From an uncultured Treponema sp. (GTDB lineage: Bacteria > Spirochaetota > Spirochaetia > Treponematales > Treponemataceae), in the NCBI GenBank assembly GCA_937877535.1, contig CALFJF010000053.1, forward strand, positions 1 to 13,778: 13,778 bases of DNA, read 5' to 3'. Numbering within the stretch: position 1 is the stretch's first letter; every line of letters starts with the position of its first letter. Under the pieces are notes generated by a model. That model saw nothing but the letters and a program-made list of their open reading frames with translations. It was not told where the DNA came from and searched no databases. Position numbers and translations under genes: made by a program. Positions 6,925 to 12,952 of this stretch are shown one piece after another.

Positions 6925-7686
6925 TCAAAAACTCGCTTTGAGAGAAAGCGTGATAATCATGCCGTCTAGCGCGTTTCCTGAAATAATCGAACCGAATGGA
7001 ATGTAAACGCGGCTTTCAACGCCAAATCGAACGCCGCCGAGTAACTCAGGCTCGGCTCTCAAAAATGAAACACACAATTCTGGGTACAAAAACCGCGCGC
7101 TTTTGTAAAACCACGAATTGATTTTTGAAACGTCGCTACCCGCGTCTCCGCTTTCGCCGTCGTCGCTTTCGGAAACGCCGCGCGACAAAAATCCGATTCT
7201 TGCAAGAAATCCAAGTCCGCCTGAAACAAAAAGCGAATTTTTTCCGCGCGAAAACTCAAAAATTTTTCCCGTTGTTCCGTCAAAAAGAAAAGAAAGAACG
7301 GTCGCCGTTCGGTTTTCGATTTCCGCAGGTCGCGCGTTTTCGCCGTCGTAAAGGTAATAATTCATAAAAAAAGAAGCGCGAAGACAAATTGGGATTTTTG
7401 AGTTTTGCCGAAAATCCGCTCCAAATCCAAGCGAATAAAGGATTGGCGAAGGCGCACTTTCCGTTTTGTCGCCAAAATTCAAAAGCAAAAGCGGTCCTGC
7501 CGTGATAAAAAACGAACGAGAAGGACGCTCAAAAAGAGGTGTGTCGTCGTTTTGAGGTGCGTTTTCTTCTGCTGGATTTTCCGCGTTGATTTGAGGCGTG
7601 TCAATCTCAACAAAACCGTCGTCTTCTTCGCAAAAAAGCGGTTGGAGCAAAAAAAGCGCGGCGAGCGTGAGAAAAAAGCGTTTCAT
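6925..7686 (-). CDS. putative outer-membrane beta-barrel protein
   Basis: The 253-residue product has an N-terminal signal peptide (MKRFFLTLAALFLLQPLFC, probable type I cleavage after Cys19; a lipobox with Phe at -1 would be unusual). An acidic, Asn/Pro-rich linker follows (20-55). The rest alternates hydrophobic and polar residues with frequent glycines and turns, as in a small barrel: SFFITAGPLLLL, ILYSLGFGADF, ASFFMNYYLY, SLFVSGGLGFLARIGF, GVRFGVESRVYIPF, MIITLSLKASF. It ends in Phe, the usual terminal aromatic of BAM substrates. A Ser/Asp/Gly-rich insertion (170-188) would be a loop. Function is unknown. The gene lies 41 bp after the upstream lipoprotein and has no SD. Confidence 0.6.
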   Translation of the reverse strand: MKRFFLTLAALFLLQPLFCEEDDGFVEIDTPQINAENPAEENAPQNDDTPLFERPSRSFFITAGPLLLLNFGDKTESAPSPILYSLGFGADFRQNSKIPICLRASFFMNYYLYDGENARPAEIENRTATVLSFLFDGTTGKIFEFSRGKNSLFVSGGLGFLARIGFLSRGVSESDDGESGDAGSDVSKINSWFYKSARFLYPELCVSFLRAEPELLGGVRFGVESRVYIPFGSIISGNALDGMIITLSLKASF

Positions 7687-7699
7687 GCTTTTATTTTAC
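7681..7699 (-). repeat. start-site element, 19-bp exact repeat (copy 2)
   Basis: Identical to 6812-6830 and likewise centred on a start codon (ATG at 7686). It reads GTAAAATAAAAGCATGAAA on the minus strand. Either a shared promoter/translation start element or a relic of duplication; the flanking bases beyond the 19 bp diverge at once. Confidence 0.5.
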
Positions 7700-7727
7700 A
7701 GCAAAAAGACTCGCCGCGCATAACGAT

Positions 7728-8936
7728 TTACCGAAAAAGTGCTGCCATATTCACGGTCAAAAAACCGCTTCTGCCCGTTTTGTAAAAATCGTTTTCTTCC
7801 CAGCCGACTACAAGAATGTTGTCGGAAAGGCAAAAATCCGTATAAAAATAATTTTTTGGAAGTTTCGGCAAACGGAATGCCACGGTTTTTCCGCCATTTA
7901 TCGTGTGTTTGCCTTCTCCGATTGCGCCAGAAAAATACGTTGTGCCGTCGGCAAAAATTGCGCAAATCCAATCTTCTGCGATGATTGCCCGCGCTTCCGT
8001 GGGAGAAGCCATTGAACCGTGCGAAAACAATTCTGGAGAAGAGCCGCCTGGAAGCCTGAGCGAAACGGAATAATCAAAAGAATCGGGAATCGAAGAAAGA
8101 AGATTTTTGAGCCGTTCTGGTGCTTTTGAAAAATCCTTTGGACGATTTGGTTCAAGATAATTTTCCTCGGAACATTCGTCCAAAATAATTTTTCCAGGTC
8201 GAGTTTGCGCAGAAAGCGTTGCAAAATCTTGAAGGCTGTCCCAGCGAATAAATCGGAATTCCACTTTGTCTTCGCCAGTTTCCGCATCGATTTCTTCGCT
8301 TTTTATCGCAGAAATCCATTCGTTTCCATTAAATCGACTTCCCGCGATTTCCTCTCCGCTTGCAATTCCGAGGTCGCCGTATGTTATACACGGGTAGAGC
8401 ATTTTGCTTTCGGTTGAAATCCGCACAAGGTACGGACGATTTGAACCGTTTGCGCCTTGCTCAAAAACGCCAGAATCGTCAGCGCGATTAAAAAGCGCGT
8501 TTTTTGAAAGCGTAAAATACGCATTTCCGCCAGAAAAAATAAGATTCGATGCCGTGGATTTTGAAAGAAGTTGCTTGTCATTTATAATCGTTGGATTTTC
8601 TTTTTTTTCAAAAATGAGTGCGCCCACGTGATTTACAAGCATGTAGCCGTTTCCGTCAAGCCCCGTCGCGCCTGCGCTTATTCGCACACTTTCAGTCCAC
8701 GGCTTCATCGATTGAATCGCCGAGTTTTGCGGAAGCGAGGCTTTTACAAATCCGCCGTTTGAAAAAGCGTACCAACTGTGGTCTTTTGCACGCGCGGGAA
8801 GCGTTGGAAGATTTGGTTCGGGGCTTTGCGCCTTTTTGTTTGACGAAATGGCAATTTCGCCGTTTTTTTGGCAAGAGAGAATTACAAATGTCATCAAAAC
8901 TGATATGATGAAAACTGATTTTCTGCACGATTTCAT
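7728..8936 (-). CDS. lipoprotein of unknown function, possibly propeller-like
   Basis: The 402-residue protein carries a lipoprotein signal peptide (charged MKSCRKS, hydrophobic core, lipobox ILSC with Cys22). A low-complexity tether follows (Asn/Lys/Pro-rich to about 50). The remainder is a series of short beta-strand pairs, often ending in aromatic or Gly turns (SWYAFSNGGFVKAS, GYMLVNHVGALIFEKK, LIFSGGNAYFTLS, NRPYLVRIST, EDWICAIFADGTTYFSGA, DNILVVGWEEND). This would suit a beta-propeller or similar all-beta fold, but I recognise no named family and no catalytic motif. It is the first gene of the minus-strand envelope cluster, 41 bp ahead of the putative barrel gene, and is preceded by a good sigma-70-type promoter. 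No SD is visible before the ATG at 8936. Confidence 0.7.
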   Translation of the reverse strand: MKSCRKSVFIISVLMTFVILSCQKNGEIAISSNKKAQSPEPNLPTLPARAKDHSWYAFSNGGFVKASLPQNSAIQSMKPWTESVRISAGATGLDGNGYMLVNHVGALIFEKKENPTIINDKQLLSKSTASNLIFSGGNAYFTLSKNALFNRADDSGVFEQGANGSNRPYLVRISTESKMLYPCITYGDLGIASGEEIAGSRFNGNEWISAIKSEEIDAETGEDKVEFRFIRWDSLQDFATLSAQTRPGKIILDECSEENYLEPNRPKDFSKAPERLKNLLSSIPDSFDYSVSLRLPGGSSPELFSHGSMASPTEARAIIAEDWICAIFADGTTYFSGAIGEGKHTINGGKTVAFRLPKLPKNYFYTDFCLSDNILVVGWEENDFYKTGRSGFLTVNMAALFR

Positions 8937-8964
8937 TCTATGAATTTCGGCGGAAAATCAAACA

Positions 8965-8993
8965 AAAATAGACTAAAACTCGGTCAGTTTCAA
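8965..8993 (-). promoter_or_regulatory. sigma-70-type promoter for the minus-strand envelope cluster
   Basis: On the minus strand TTGAAA (8993-8988) and TATTTT (8970-8965) are separated by exactly 17 bp. The predicted start near 8958 gives a leader of about 20 bases before the ATG at 8936. It is the best promoter between the divergent transcription units. I found no equally good promoter for the plus-strand operon in the same 88-bp gap. Confidence 0.55.
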
Positions 8994-9015
8994 AACAACT
9001 TTGATGAATTTTTTT

Positions 9016-9020
9016 GGAGG
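9016..9020 (+). promoter_or_regulatory. ribosome-binding site that sets the carboxypeptidase start at 9025
   Basis: GGAGG lies four bases before ATG 9025. Upstream in-frame TTG (9001) and ATG (9004) lie before or across this SD and would add eight residues to the front of a normal signal peptide, so they are rejected. Confidence 0.75.
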
Positions 9021-9024
9021 AATT

Positions 9025-9801
9025 ATGAAAAAAATCGCAGGATTCGCGTTCTTGTTTTGTGCGGCAATGCTTGTTTTTTCGCAAAATGCCGAAAGTCAAA
9101 AAGTTGACAGGGTGTTTTCAAAAATGAGCGAGCGTGCTCAAAAGGAACTTTCGTTTTCAGACAAAGATTCGTTTCTTTTGGAACTCAACGAAATCTTGAA
9201 CGAAGAAAAATCCTTTAGAAAAGACGATGTAAGCCTTTTTTATTTAATCGACAAAAAGCACAACGTTGGCTCGTCTTATGTTCCAAAAGATTTGATTCCC
9301 ATTACGTCAAACGCGCTTTTTGATGTGAACAAAAAAGGTTTGAGTTTGCGTCCAGAGGCGGAAGTGGCGTTGCGTTCAATGGCAAAGGCGGCAAAGGCGG
9401 ACGGAATCAAACTGCTCGTCAGTTCAACGTATCGCTCGTATCAGTATCAAGAAAATCTGTTTAATTATTGGGTTCGAGTTGACGGCTTAAAGGAAGCGGA
9501 GCGAGAATCGGCGCGGGCGGGAACGAGTCAGCACCAACTTGGCGTTGCAGTTGATTTTGGAACGGTTGACGACAGTTTTGCCGAAACAAAAATGGGAAAA
9601 TGGCTTTTTGAAAATGCCGCGCTTTACGGTTGGTCGCTTTCGTTTCCAAAGGAATATGAGGATATTACAGGATTTCGCTGGGAATGTTGGCATTATCGCT
9701 ACATTGGAGAAAAAGCGTGCGCCTTTCAAAAAAAATATTTCAAAAATGTGCAGCAATACATGATTGAATTTATTGATTTGTGGAAAAAGGAAAACCGATG
9801 A
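9025..9801 (+). CDS. VanY-type D-alanyl-D-alanine carboxypeptidase (peptidase family M15)
   Basis: This 258-residue secreted zinc peptidase should trim the terminal D-Ala from peptidoglycan stem peptides in the periplasm. A signal peptide (about 1-19; MKKIAGFAFLFCAAMLVFS) leads to a spacer and then the M15B core. STYRSYQYQ (134-142) carries the substrate-binding Arg. SQHQLGVAVDFG (168-179) supplies the zinc ligands His170 and Asp177. WECWHYRYIG (219-228) supplies the catalytic Glu220 and third ligand His223. All key residues are present, so it should be active. It could be a D,D- or L,D-type peptidase, which these motifs do not decide. It heads a tight plus-strand operon: its TGA overlaps the ATG of the next gene (ATGA at 9798-9801). 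Such enzymes in spirochaetes serve wall maturation; vancomycin resistance is not implied because no vanHAX genes are present. Confidence 0.9.
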   Translation: MKKIAGFAFLFCAAMLVFSQNAESQKVDRVFSKMSERAQKELSFSDKDSFLLELNEILNEEKSFRKDDVSLFYLIDKKHNVGSSYVPKDLIPITSNALFDVNKKGLSLRPEAEVALRSMAKAAKADGIKLLVSSTYRSYQYQENLFNYWVRVDGLKEAERESARAGTSQHQLGVAVDFGTVDDSFAETKMGKWLFENAALYGWSLSFPKEYEDITGFRWECWHYRYIGEKACAFQKKYFKNVQQYMIEFIDLWKKENR

Positions 9802-10904
9802 AAAAAGTCGTTTTTTTTGCTTTTTCGATTTTTATTTTGATTTTTGTTTCATGCGCTTCAAGTCAAAAAGGCGTTTTTGATTTTTCGGACGGAGTTTTTT
9901 CCTACGATTTTGAGCGCGTGACGGAAAACGTGCAAAGCGAAACGCTGTATCGCGCGGGCGGACTGTTTTTTTCGCAGTTGACTTCAAAAAACGCAAAAGG
10001 ATTTGCCGTAAAAGTCAAAAATCGCGCGTTCAAAATCCCCGAAACTGACGATTTTCTTTCAATCAAAAAAGACGGTTCGGTTTTTTCTCCAACGAATCCG
10101 AGCGTTTTTGGAAAATTGCTTTCGGACGGGCGCATTTTTTGGAGTGGCTCATTTTCTCGATTTGGACAAACCGTCCAGATTTCAGAAATGGCTTTTCTTT
10201 CTCCGATTTCTCAAAAATCGCTTGCGCCTTCGCGTTTTGACGGCGAATACAAATTGGAAGAAGGCGATTTTTCGATTTGCTTTTCTCTCAAAAACGGATT
10301 TGCCTCGTCGGATTTTGGCTCTTTTTTTGTGGATTTTGACGGAAATTTTTGTATTTCTTTTGTAATGTCGATTTTTCAAGGAACAAGCGAAAGCGAAAGC
10401 GAAAACGCCATCGCTCGATTTTTTTCAAAAGGAAACATAAACGCCGACGGCTCGTTTTTTGTTTCCGTTTTTGAAAACCGGGCAGATTTTGAAAGCGAAA
10501 AAGAGCATGCGCGGTTTTTTGGAAAGCGCGTTTCTTTGGAAGTGCGCGATTTTTCTCAAAAAAACGAAATCGAATCGGCAAAAAAAGAAAACGCGCCCGA
10601 ATGGTTTTCTTGGAAAATCGAGCAAATAGGCGAACGAGTTGTGGCTTTTGGCGCGCAAACCGCCCGCGACAAAAAAAGCGCGGTGCGAATCGCCGTAATG
10701 AGCGCGCTTTCTTCCGTTTTTGCGTTCAAAGCGATTGAAGATTGCTCAAAATCCGCATTGAATCAAGCGGAAATCGGCGGAGAAAAATGCGTTTTTCGGC
10801 AAACAATGTTTGAAAACGCAAAATCGACTCAAGACTATACAATTCTCGATGAGTTTTTTGACGAAAACTCGATGAGCGCGTTCGTTCGCGTTGAAGTAAA
10901 ATAA
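9798..10904 (+). CDS. lipoprotein with an LPP20-like C-terminal domain
   Basis: The start at 9798 overlaps the carboxypeptidase stop by four bases and is preceded by AAAAGG, so translation is probably coupled. GTG at 9780 is rejected because it precedes the signal peptide. The 368-residue product has a lipobox FVSC (Cys19). Residues about 20-250 are rich in Phe, Ser and short beta-strands with repeated DG turns (DGVFSYDF, DGRIFWSGSF, DGEYKLEEGDF) and match no family I know. The C-terminal part (about 266-368) starts APEWFSWKIEQIGERVVAFG and runs into an Ala-rich helix (ARDKKSAVRIAVMSALSSVF). It resembles the PEW... G.g.a...A...A pattern of LPP20/LpoB-like envelope lipoproteins. If so, it may assist wall enzymes, which would fit its neighbour, but that is inference. 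Confidence 0.7.
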   Translation: MKKVVFFAFSIFILIFVSCASSQKGVFDFSDGVFSYDFERVTENVQSETLYRAGGLFFSQLTSKNAKGFAVKVKNRAFKIPETDDFLSIKKDGSVFSPTNPSVFGKLLSDGRIFWSGSFSRFGQTVQISEMAFLSPISQKSLAPSRFDGEYKLEEGDFSICFSLKNGFASSDFGSFFVDFDGNFCISFVMSIFQGTSESESENAIARFFSKGNINADGSFFVSVFENRADFESEKEHARFFGKRVSLEVRDFSQKNEIESAKKENAPEWFSWKIEQIGERVVAFGAQTARDKKSAVRIAVMSALSSVFAFKAIEDCSKSALNQAEIGGEKCVFRQTMFENAKSTQDYTILDEFFDENSMSAFVRVEVK

Positions 10905-10919
10905 AAAAGGGGACGTTTT

Positions 10920-11507
10920 ATGAAAAAAATCAATGCAGTTTTTGTTTTTGCATTTTTGCTTTTTTGGGGGTGCAAAAGTGCGCGTTTTGACGAAAGCGGA
11001 ATTGCCGTTGGAGAGTGGACGGCGGGCGGTGAAAAAGTGGAAAAAGTGCTTGTGGGAGATAGCGTTTCGCTTTTTGCCTCCGTTGATTCAGAGAAAATCC
11101 CAGACGAAACTCCCGCGTTTTTTGTAGTCAGTTGGAAAGCGTTTGGTCGAAGCGCGATTCTCGAAAAAATCCCCGCCACCGTTTCCGAAGGAAAACTTTT
11201 TGCCGAATGGAAAATCACCGATTCTGCCGCGTTTTACGAAGGCAACGAATACGTGATTCCCCAATATTCGTTTGTGGTGGAAGCGGCGGGAGAAACGTCC
11301 GAGGAGAGCGACTCGATTTTTGTATACGGTTTTATCAAAAATCGAGACAAAGATTTAGACGGAAATCCACTCGGAGCAAACGAGCCGTTTACGATTTATC
11401 GAACCGACGGCACGGAAATCCACGGGCTTCGCGACGCAGACGGCTGGATTGACCTAAAATGGCTTCCAATCGGAAAGTACTCGCTCAAAAAAGCCGCGAC
11501 GGAGTAA
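10920..11507 (+). CDS. small beta-rich lipoprotein, last gene of the carboxypeptidase operon
   Basis: The ATG at 10920 follows AAGGGGA, 15 bp after the previous stop. The 195-residue protein has a lipoprotein signal peptide with lipobox FWGC (Cys18). Two beta-sandwich-like segments follow. The first (about 31-100) has GEWTAGG, EKVLVGDSVSLFASVD and GKLFAEWKITD. The second (about 107-140) ends in SDSIFVYGF. The end (about 152-188) reads EPFTIYRTDGTEIHGLRDADG, then IDLKWLPIGKYSL, the pattern of a carboxypeptidase-regulatory-like or spike-adaptor beta-domain with a D.DG.. turn. DKDLDGNP (143-150) is a possible calcium-binding acidic loop. No enzyme motif. Function unknown; envelope location and co-transcription with the peptidase are the firm points. 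Confidence 0.7.
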   Translation: MKKINAVFVFAFLLFWGCKSARFDESGIAVGEWTAGGEKVEKVLVGDSVSLFASVDSEKIPDETPAFFVVSWKAFGRSAILEKIPATVSEGKLFAEWKITDSAAFYEGNEYVIPQYSFVVEAAGETSEESDSIFVYGFIKNRDKDLDGNPLGANEPFTIYRTDGTEIHGLRDADGWIDLKWLPIGKYSLKKAATE

Positions 11508-11525
11508 CAAAAACGCGGGCGTGGA

Positions 11526-12581
11526 TTATGATTTTTCCAATTTACTCATTTCGATTTGGCAGAGCCGGTCGCATCTCTCGTTGTATTCGATTCCCGCGTG
11601 TCCTTTGACCCAGTTCCATTCGACATTGAGCGCGGAATTGAGCGAGTCGAGCTTTTGCCAGAGTTCTTGGTTCAAGACGGGCTTTTTTGCCGCCGTGCGC
11701 CAGCCGTTTTTCTTCCAGTTGAAAATCCAGCTCGTGATTCCGTTTTTGACATACTGGCTGTCGATGTTCACTTGAATCGGGCAAGAGCGAAGCCGCTCCG
11801 TGTTGTAAATCGCCGTGAGCGCGTTGATAGCCGCCGTGAGTTCCATGCGATTGTTCGTGGTGAGTTTTTCGCCGCCACTCATCTCACGAGCCTCGCCCTC
11901 GGCAATCACAACGCAAGCCCAACCGCCCACTCCGGGATTTCCGTGGCAGCCGCCGTCGGTGTACACGATTATTTTTTCGCCAGAAGATTTGGCTCGCATT
12001 TCGTCAAAAGAAAGGGTGTTTTCGGTTTTTGTCATAGATTCTATTTTTTCCTTGCTCCAAAATTCATTTTCCCACACAAAGTATTCGTCCTTTCGTTTTT
12101 TGAAGATTCGAAATGGGGTCGTCGTGTTGTCGTACAGATGAAAAATATCGCAGACTTCAACAAGCTGCGGGAGATTCAGAAGGCATTTTTCGTATCGCGA
12201 GCGGATTTTTTCTTCGGGAACATTATGCCCGCCGTTCTCGTGGCGGACTTTCACCCGAAGAACATTGATTGAGGAATCTTTCGTGAGAATGTAAACGCAA
12301 CGGATAAAAAATCCCGCTTGCTTCGCTTTTTTGAGAAGATTCAGATTCCGCTCGGTCGAAAGCACGGTCTCAAAAGTAAAACTCTGTTTCTTCTCGACAA
12401 GTTGATTCCGCATTTTCTCCGCTTTTTGAGCCGCTTCCAAATCGGTGCAGTTGGTCGCTTTTTTGATTTCATCGGCATTGATATACGGCTCGATGACTTT
12501 TACGAATTGCGTTATCGTTGACTTTCCGCTTCCGTTCGGACCTGCAAAAACAATGATTTCGGGGAATTTTTCTTTAGGCAT
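11526..12581 (-). CDS. fusion protein: zeta-toxin-family kinase joined to RNase HI
   Basis: The ATG at 12581 gives 351 residues and overlaps the small upstream gene by 8 bp. The in-frame ATG at 12632 would add 17 residues lying wholly inside that gene and has no SD. Residues about 6-180 are a zeta-toxin-like P-loop kinase: Walker A GPNGSGKST (14-22), YINADEI (33-39, Asp37 as likely base), FETVLST (70-76, Glu71), then VRHENGGHNVP (112-122) and RSRYEKCLLNLP, all in family order. Zeta kinases phosphorylate UDP-N-acetylglucosamine and so block wall synthesis. Residues about 201-351 are a complete RNase HI: YTDGGCHGNPG (Asp209), NNRMELTA (Glu247), NIDSQYV (Asp274), KGHAG (His328), ERCDRL (Asp338), plus the basic WKKNGWRTAAKKPV handle. 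Both active sites look intact. A Met at residue 183, coded at 12035, could allow free RNase HI. Confidence 0.85.
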   Translation of the reverse strand: MPKEKFPEIIVFAGPNGSGKSTITQFVKVIEPYINADEIKKATNCTDLEAAQKAEKMRNQLVEKKQSFTFETVLSTERNLNLLKKAKQAGFFIRCVYILTKDSSINVLRVKVRHENGGHNVPEEKIRSRYEKCLLNLPQLVEVCDIFHLYDNTTTPFRIFKKRKDEYFVWENEFWSKEKIESMTKTENTLSFDEMRAKSSGEKIIVYTDGGCHGNPGVGGWACVVIAEGEAREMSGGEKLTTNNRMELTAAINALTAIYNTERLRSCPIQVNIDSQYVKNGITSWIFNWKKNGWRTAAKKPVLNQELWQKLDSLNSALNVEWNWVKGHAGIEYNERCDRLCQIEMSKLEKS

Positions 12582-12762
12582 ATTCCCGTCGCCCGTCTGG
12601 ATAGAGAATATAGGGAAGTTTTTTTTCGGCATCCCAGCACTGAATCGGGTTGCCTTTGATTTGCTTGATTTCGTTTGAAATCCGCACGGCTTCGATAAAT
12701 CGGCGGGTAAGTTCGTCGTCGCTCACGCCGCACATTGAGTCAAGTTCGTTCAACTCTTCCAT
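12574..12762 (-). CDS. small antitoxin-like partner of the zeta-family kinase
   Basis: This 62-residue acidic protein starts MEELNELDSM with AAGGGG five bases before the ATG. Residues 14-36 look like one amphipathic helix (DDELTRRFIEAVRISNEIKQ), followed by KGNPIQCWDAEKKLPYILYPDGR. The closing GNP...D....PY..YPDGR pattern is, as I recall, typical of small proteins encoded directly before zeta-family kinases in Gram-negative genomes. I propose it as the antitoxin on that basis and because its 3' end overlaps the kinase start (TAA at 12576-12574, ATG at 12581). It is not related by sequence to epsilon or PezA. Antitoxin activity is inferred only. Confidence 0.7.
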   Translation of the reverse strand: MEELNELDSMCGVSDDELTRRFIEAVRISNEIKQIKGNPIQCWDAEKKLPYILYPDGRREYA

Positions 12763-12780
12763 AAATGCCCCTTGCCGTTT

Positions 12781-12809
12781 ATCTTAATAGAAGGATTTGA
12801 TTTTGACAA
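12781..12809 (-). promoter_or_regulatory. sigma-70-type promoter for the antitoxin-zeta/RNase HI unit
   Basis: On the minus strand TTGTCA (12809-12804) and TAAGAT (12786-12781) are spaced by 17 bp. The predicted start near 12774 leaves a leader of about 12 bases that contains the AAGGGG SD. The -35 falls in TTTGACAAA, a near-palindrome that also reads TTGACA on the plus strand. Confidence 0.6.
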
Positions 12810-12882
12810 ATCGCATTTTTTTTTCTTGCCGATTTTTGCAAATTTTATTATGTTCATTGTATGCAAAATTAAATTGCGATTT
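12808..12882. other. inverted 8-bp arms flanking the predicted groEL promoter
   Basis: AAATCGCA at 12808-12815 is repeated in inverted form as TGCGATTT at 12875-12882. Together they bracket the predicted -35/-10 of groEL, and the left arm touches the divergent -35. This could be an operator pair, but 8-bp arms in AT-rich DNA arise by chance. No CIRCE element (TTAGCACTC-N9-GAGTGCTAA) is present. Confidence 0.25.
12826..12854 (+). promoter_or_regulatory. possible groEL promoter
   Basis: TTGCCG (12826-12831) and TATGTT (12849-12854) are 17 bp apart, each matching four of six consensus bases. The predicted leader is about 90 bases, long for this window, and holds the direct-repeat-like TTTCAAGAAATTTCAAG at 12914-12930. 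No CIRCE is present. Confidence 0.4.
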
Positions 12883-12935
12883 GAGATTCTGAAGCAAGTT
12901 CAAAAATGACGGGTTTCAAGAAATTTCAAGTCGAT

Positions 12936-12941
12936 AAGGAG
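12936..12941 (+). promoter_or_regulatory. Shine-Dalgarno of groEL
   Basis: AAGGAG lies 11 bases before the ATG at 12953. The spacer is A-rich (ATAAAAACAAA). Confidence 0.75.
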
Positions 12942-12952
12942 ATAAAAACAAA

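Noticed and set aside
9025..9801. Vancomycin-resistance role for the VanY-like gene
   Set aside because: No vanH, vanA-type ligase, vanX or sensor-regulator genes are present; lone M15 carboxypeptidases are common in wall maturation.
11508..11525. Bidirectional terminator between the convergent ends of the lipoprotein operon and the RNase HI gene
   Set aside because: The 18-bp gap contains no inverted repeat; only A- and T-rich stretches lie on either side.
12582..12632. ATG at 12632 as start of the zeta/RNase HI fusion
   Set aside because: It lies within the antitoxin-like gene, lacks an SD and adds 17 residues not needed by the kinase fold; 12581 fits the usual short overlap.
12803..12808. 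Perfect TTGACA on the plus strand as the groEL -35
   Set aside because: No -10-like hexamer occurs 16-18 bp downstream; the same bases serve better as the minus-strand -35 (TTGTCA) of the antitoxin unit.
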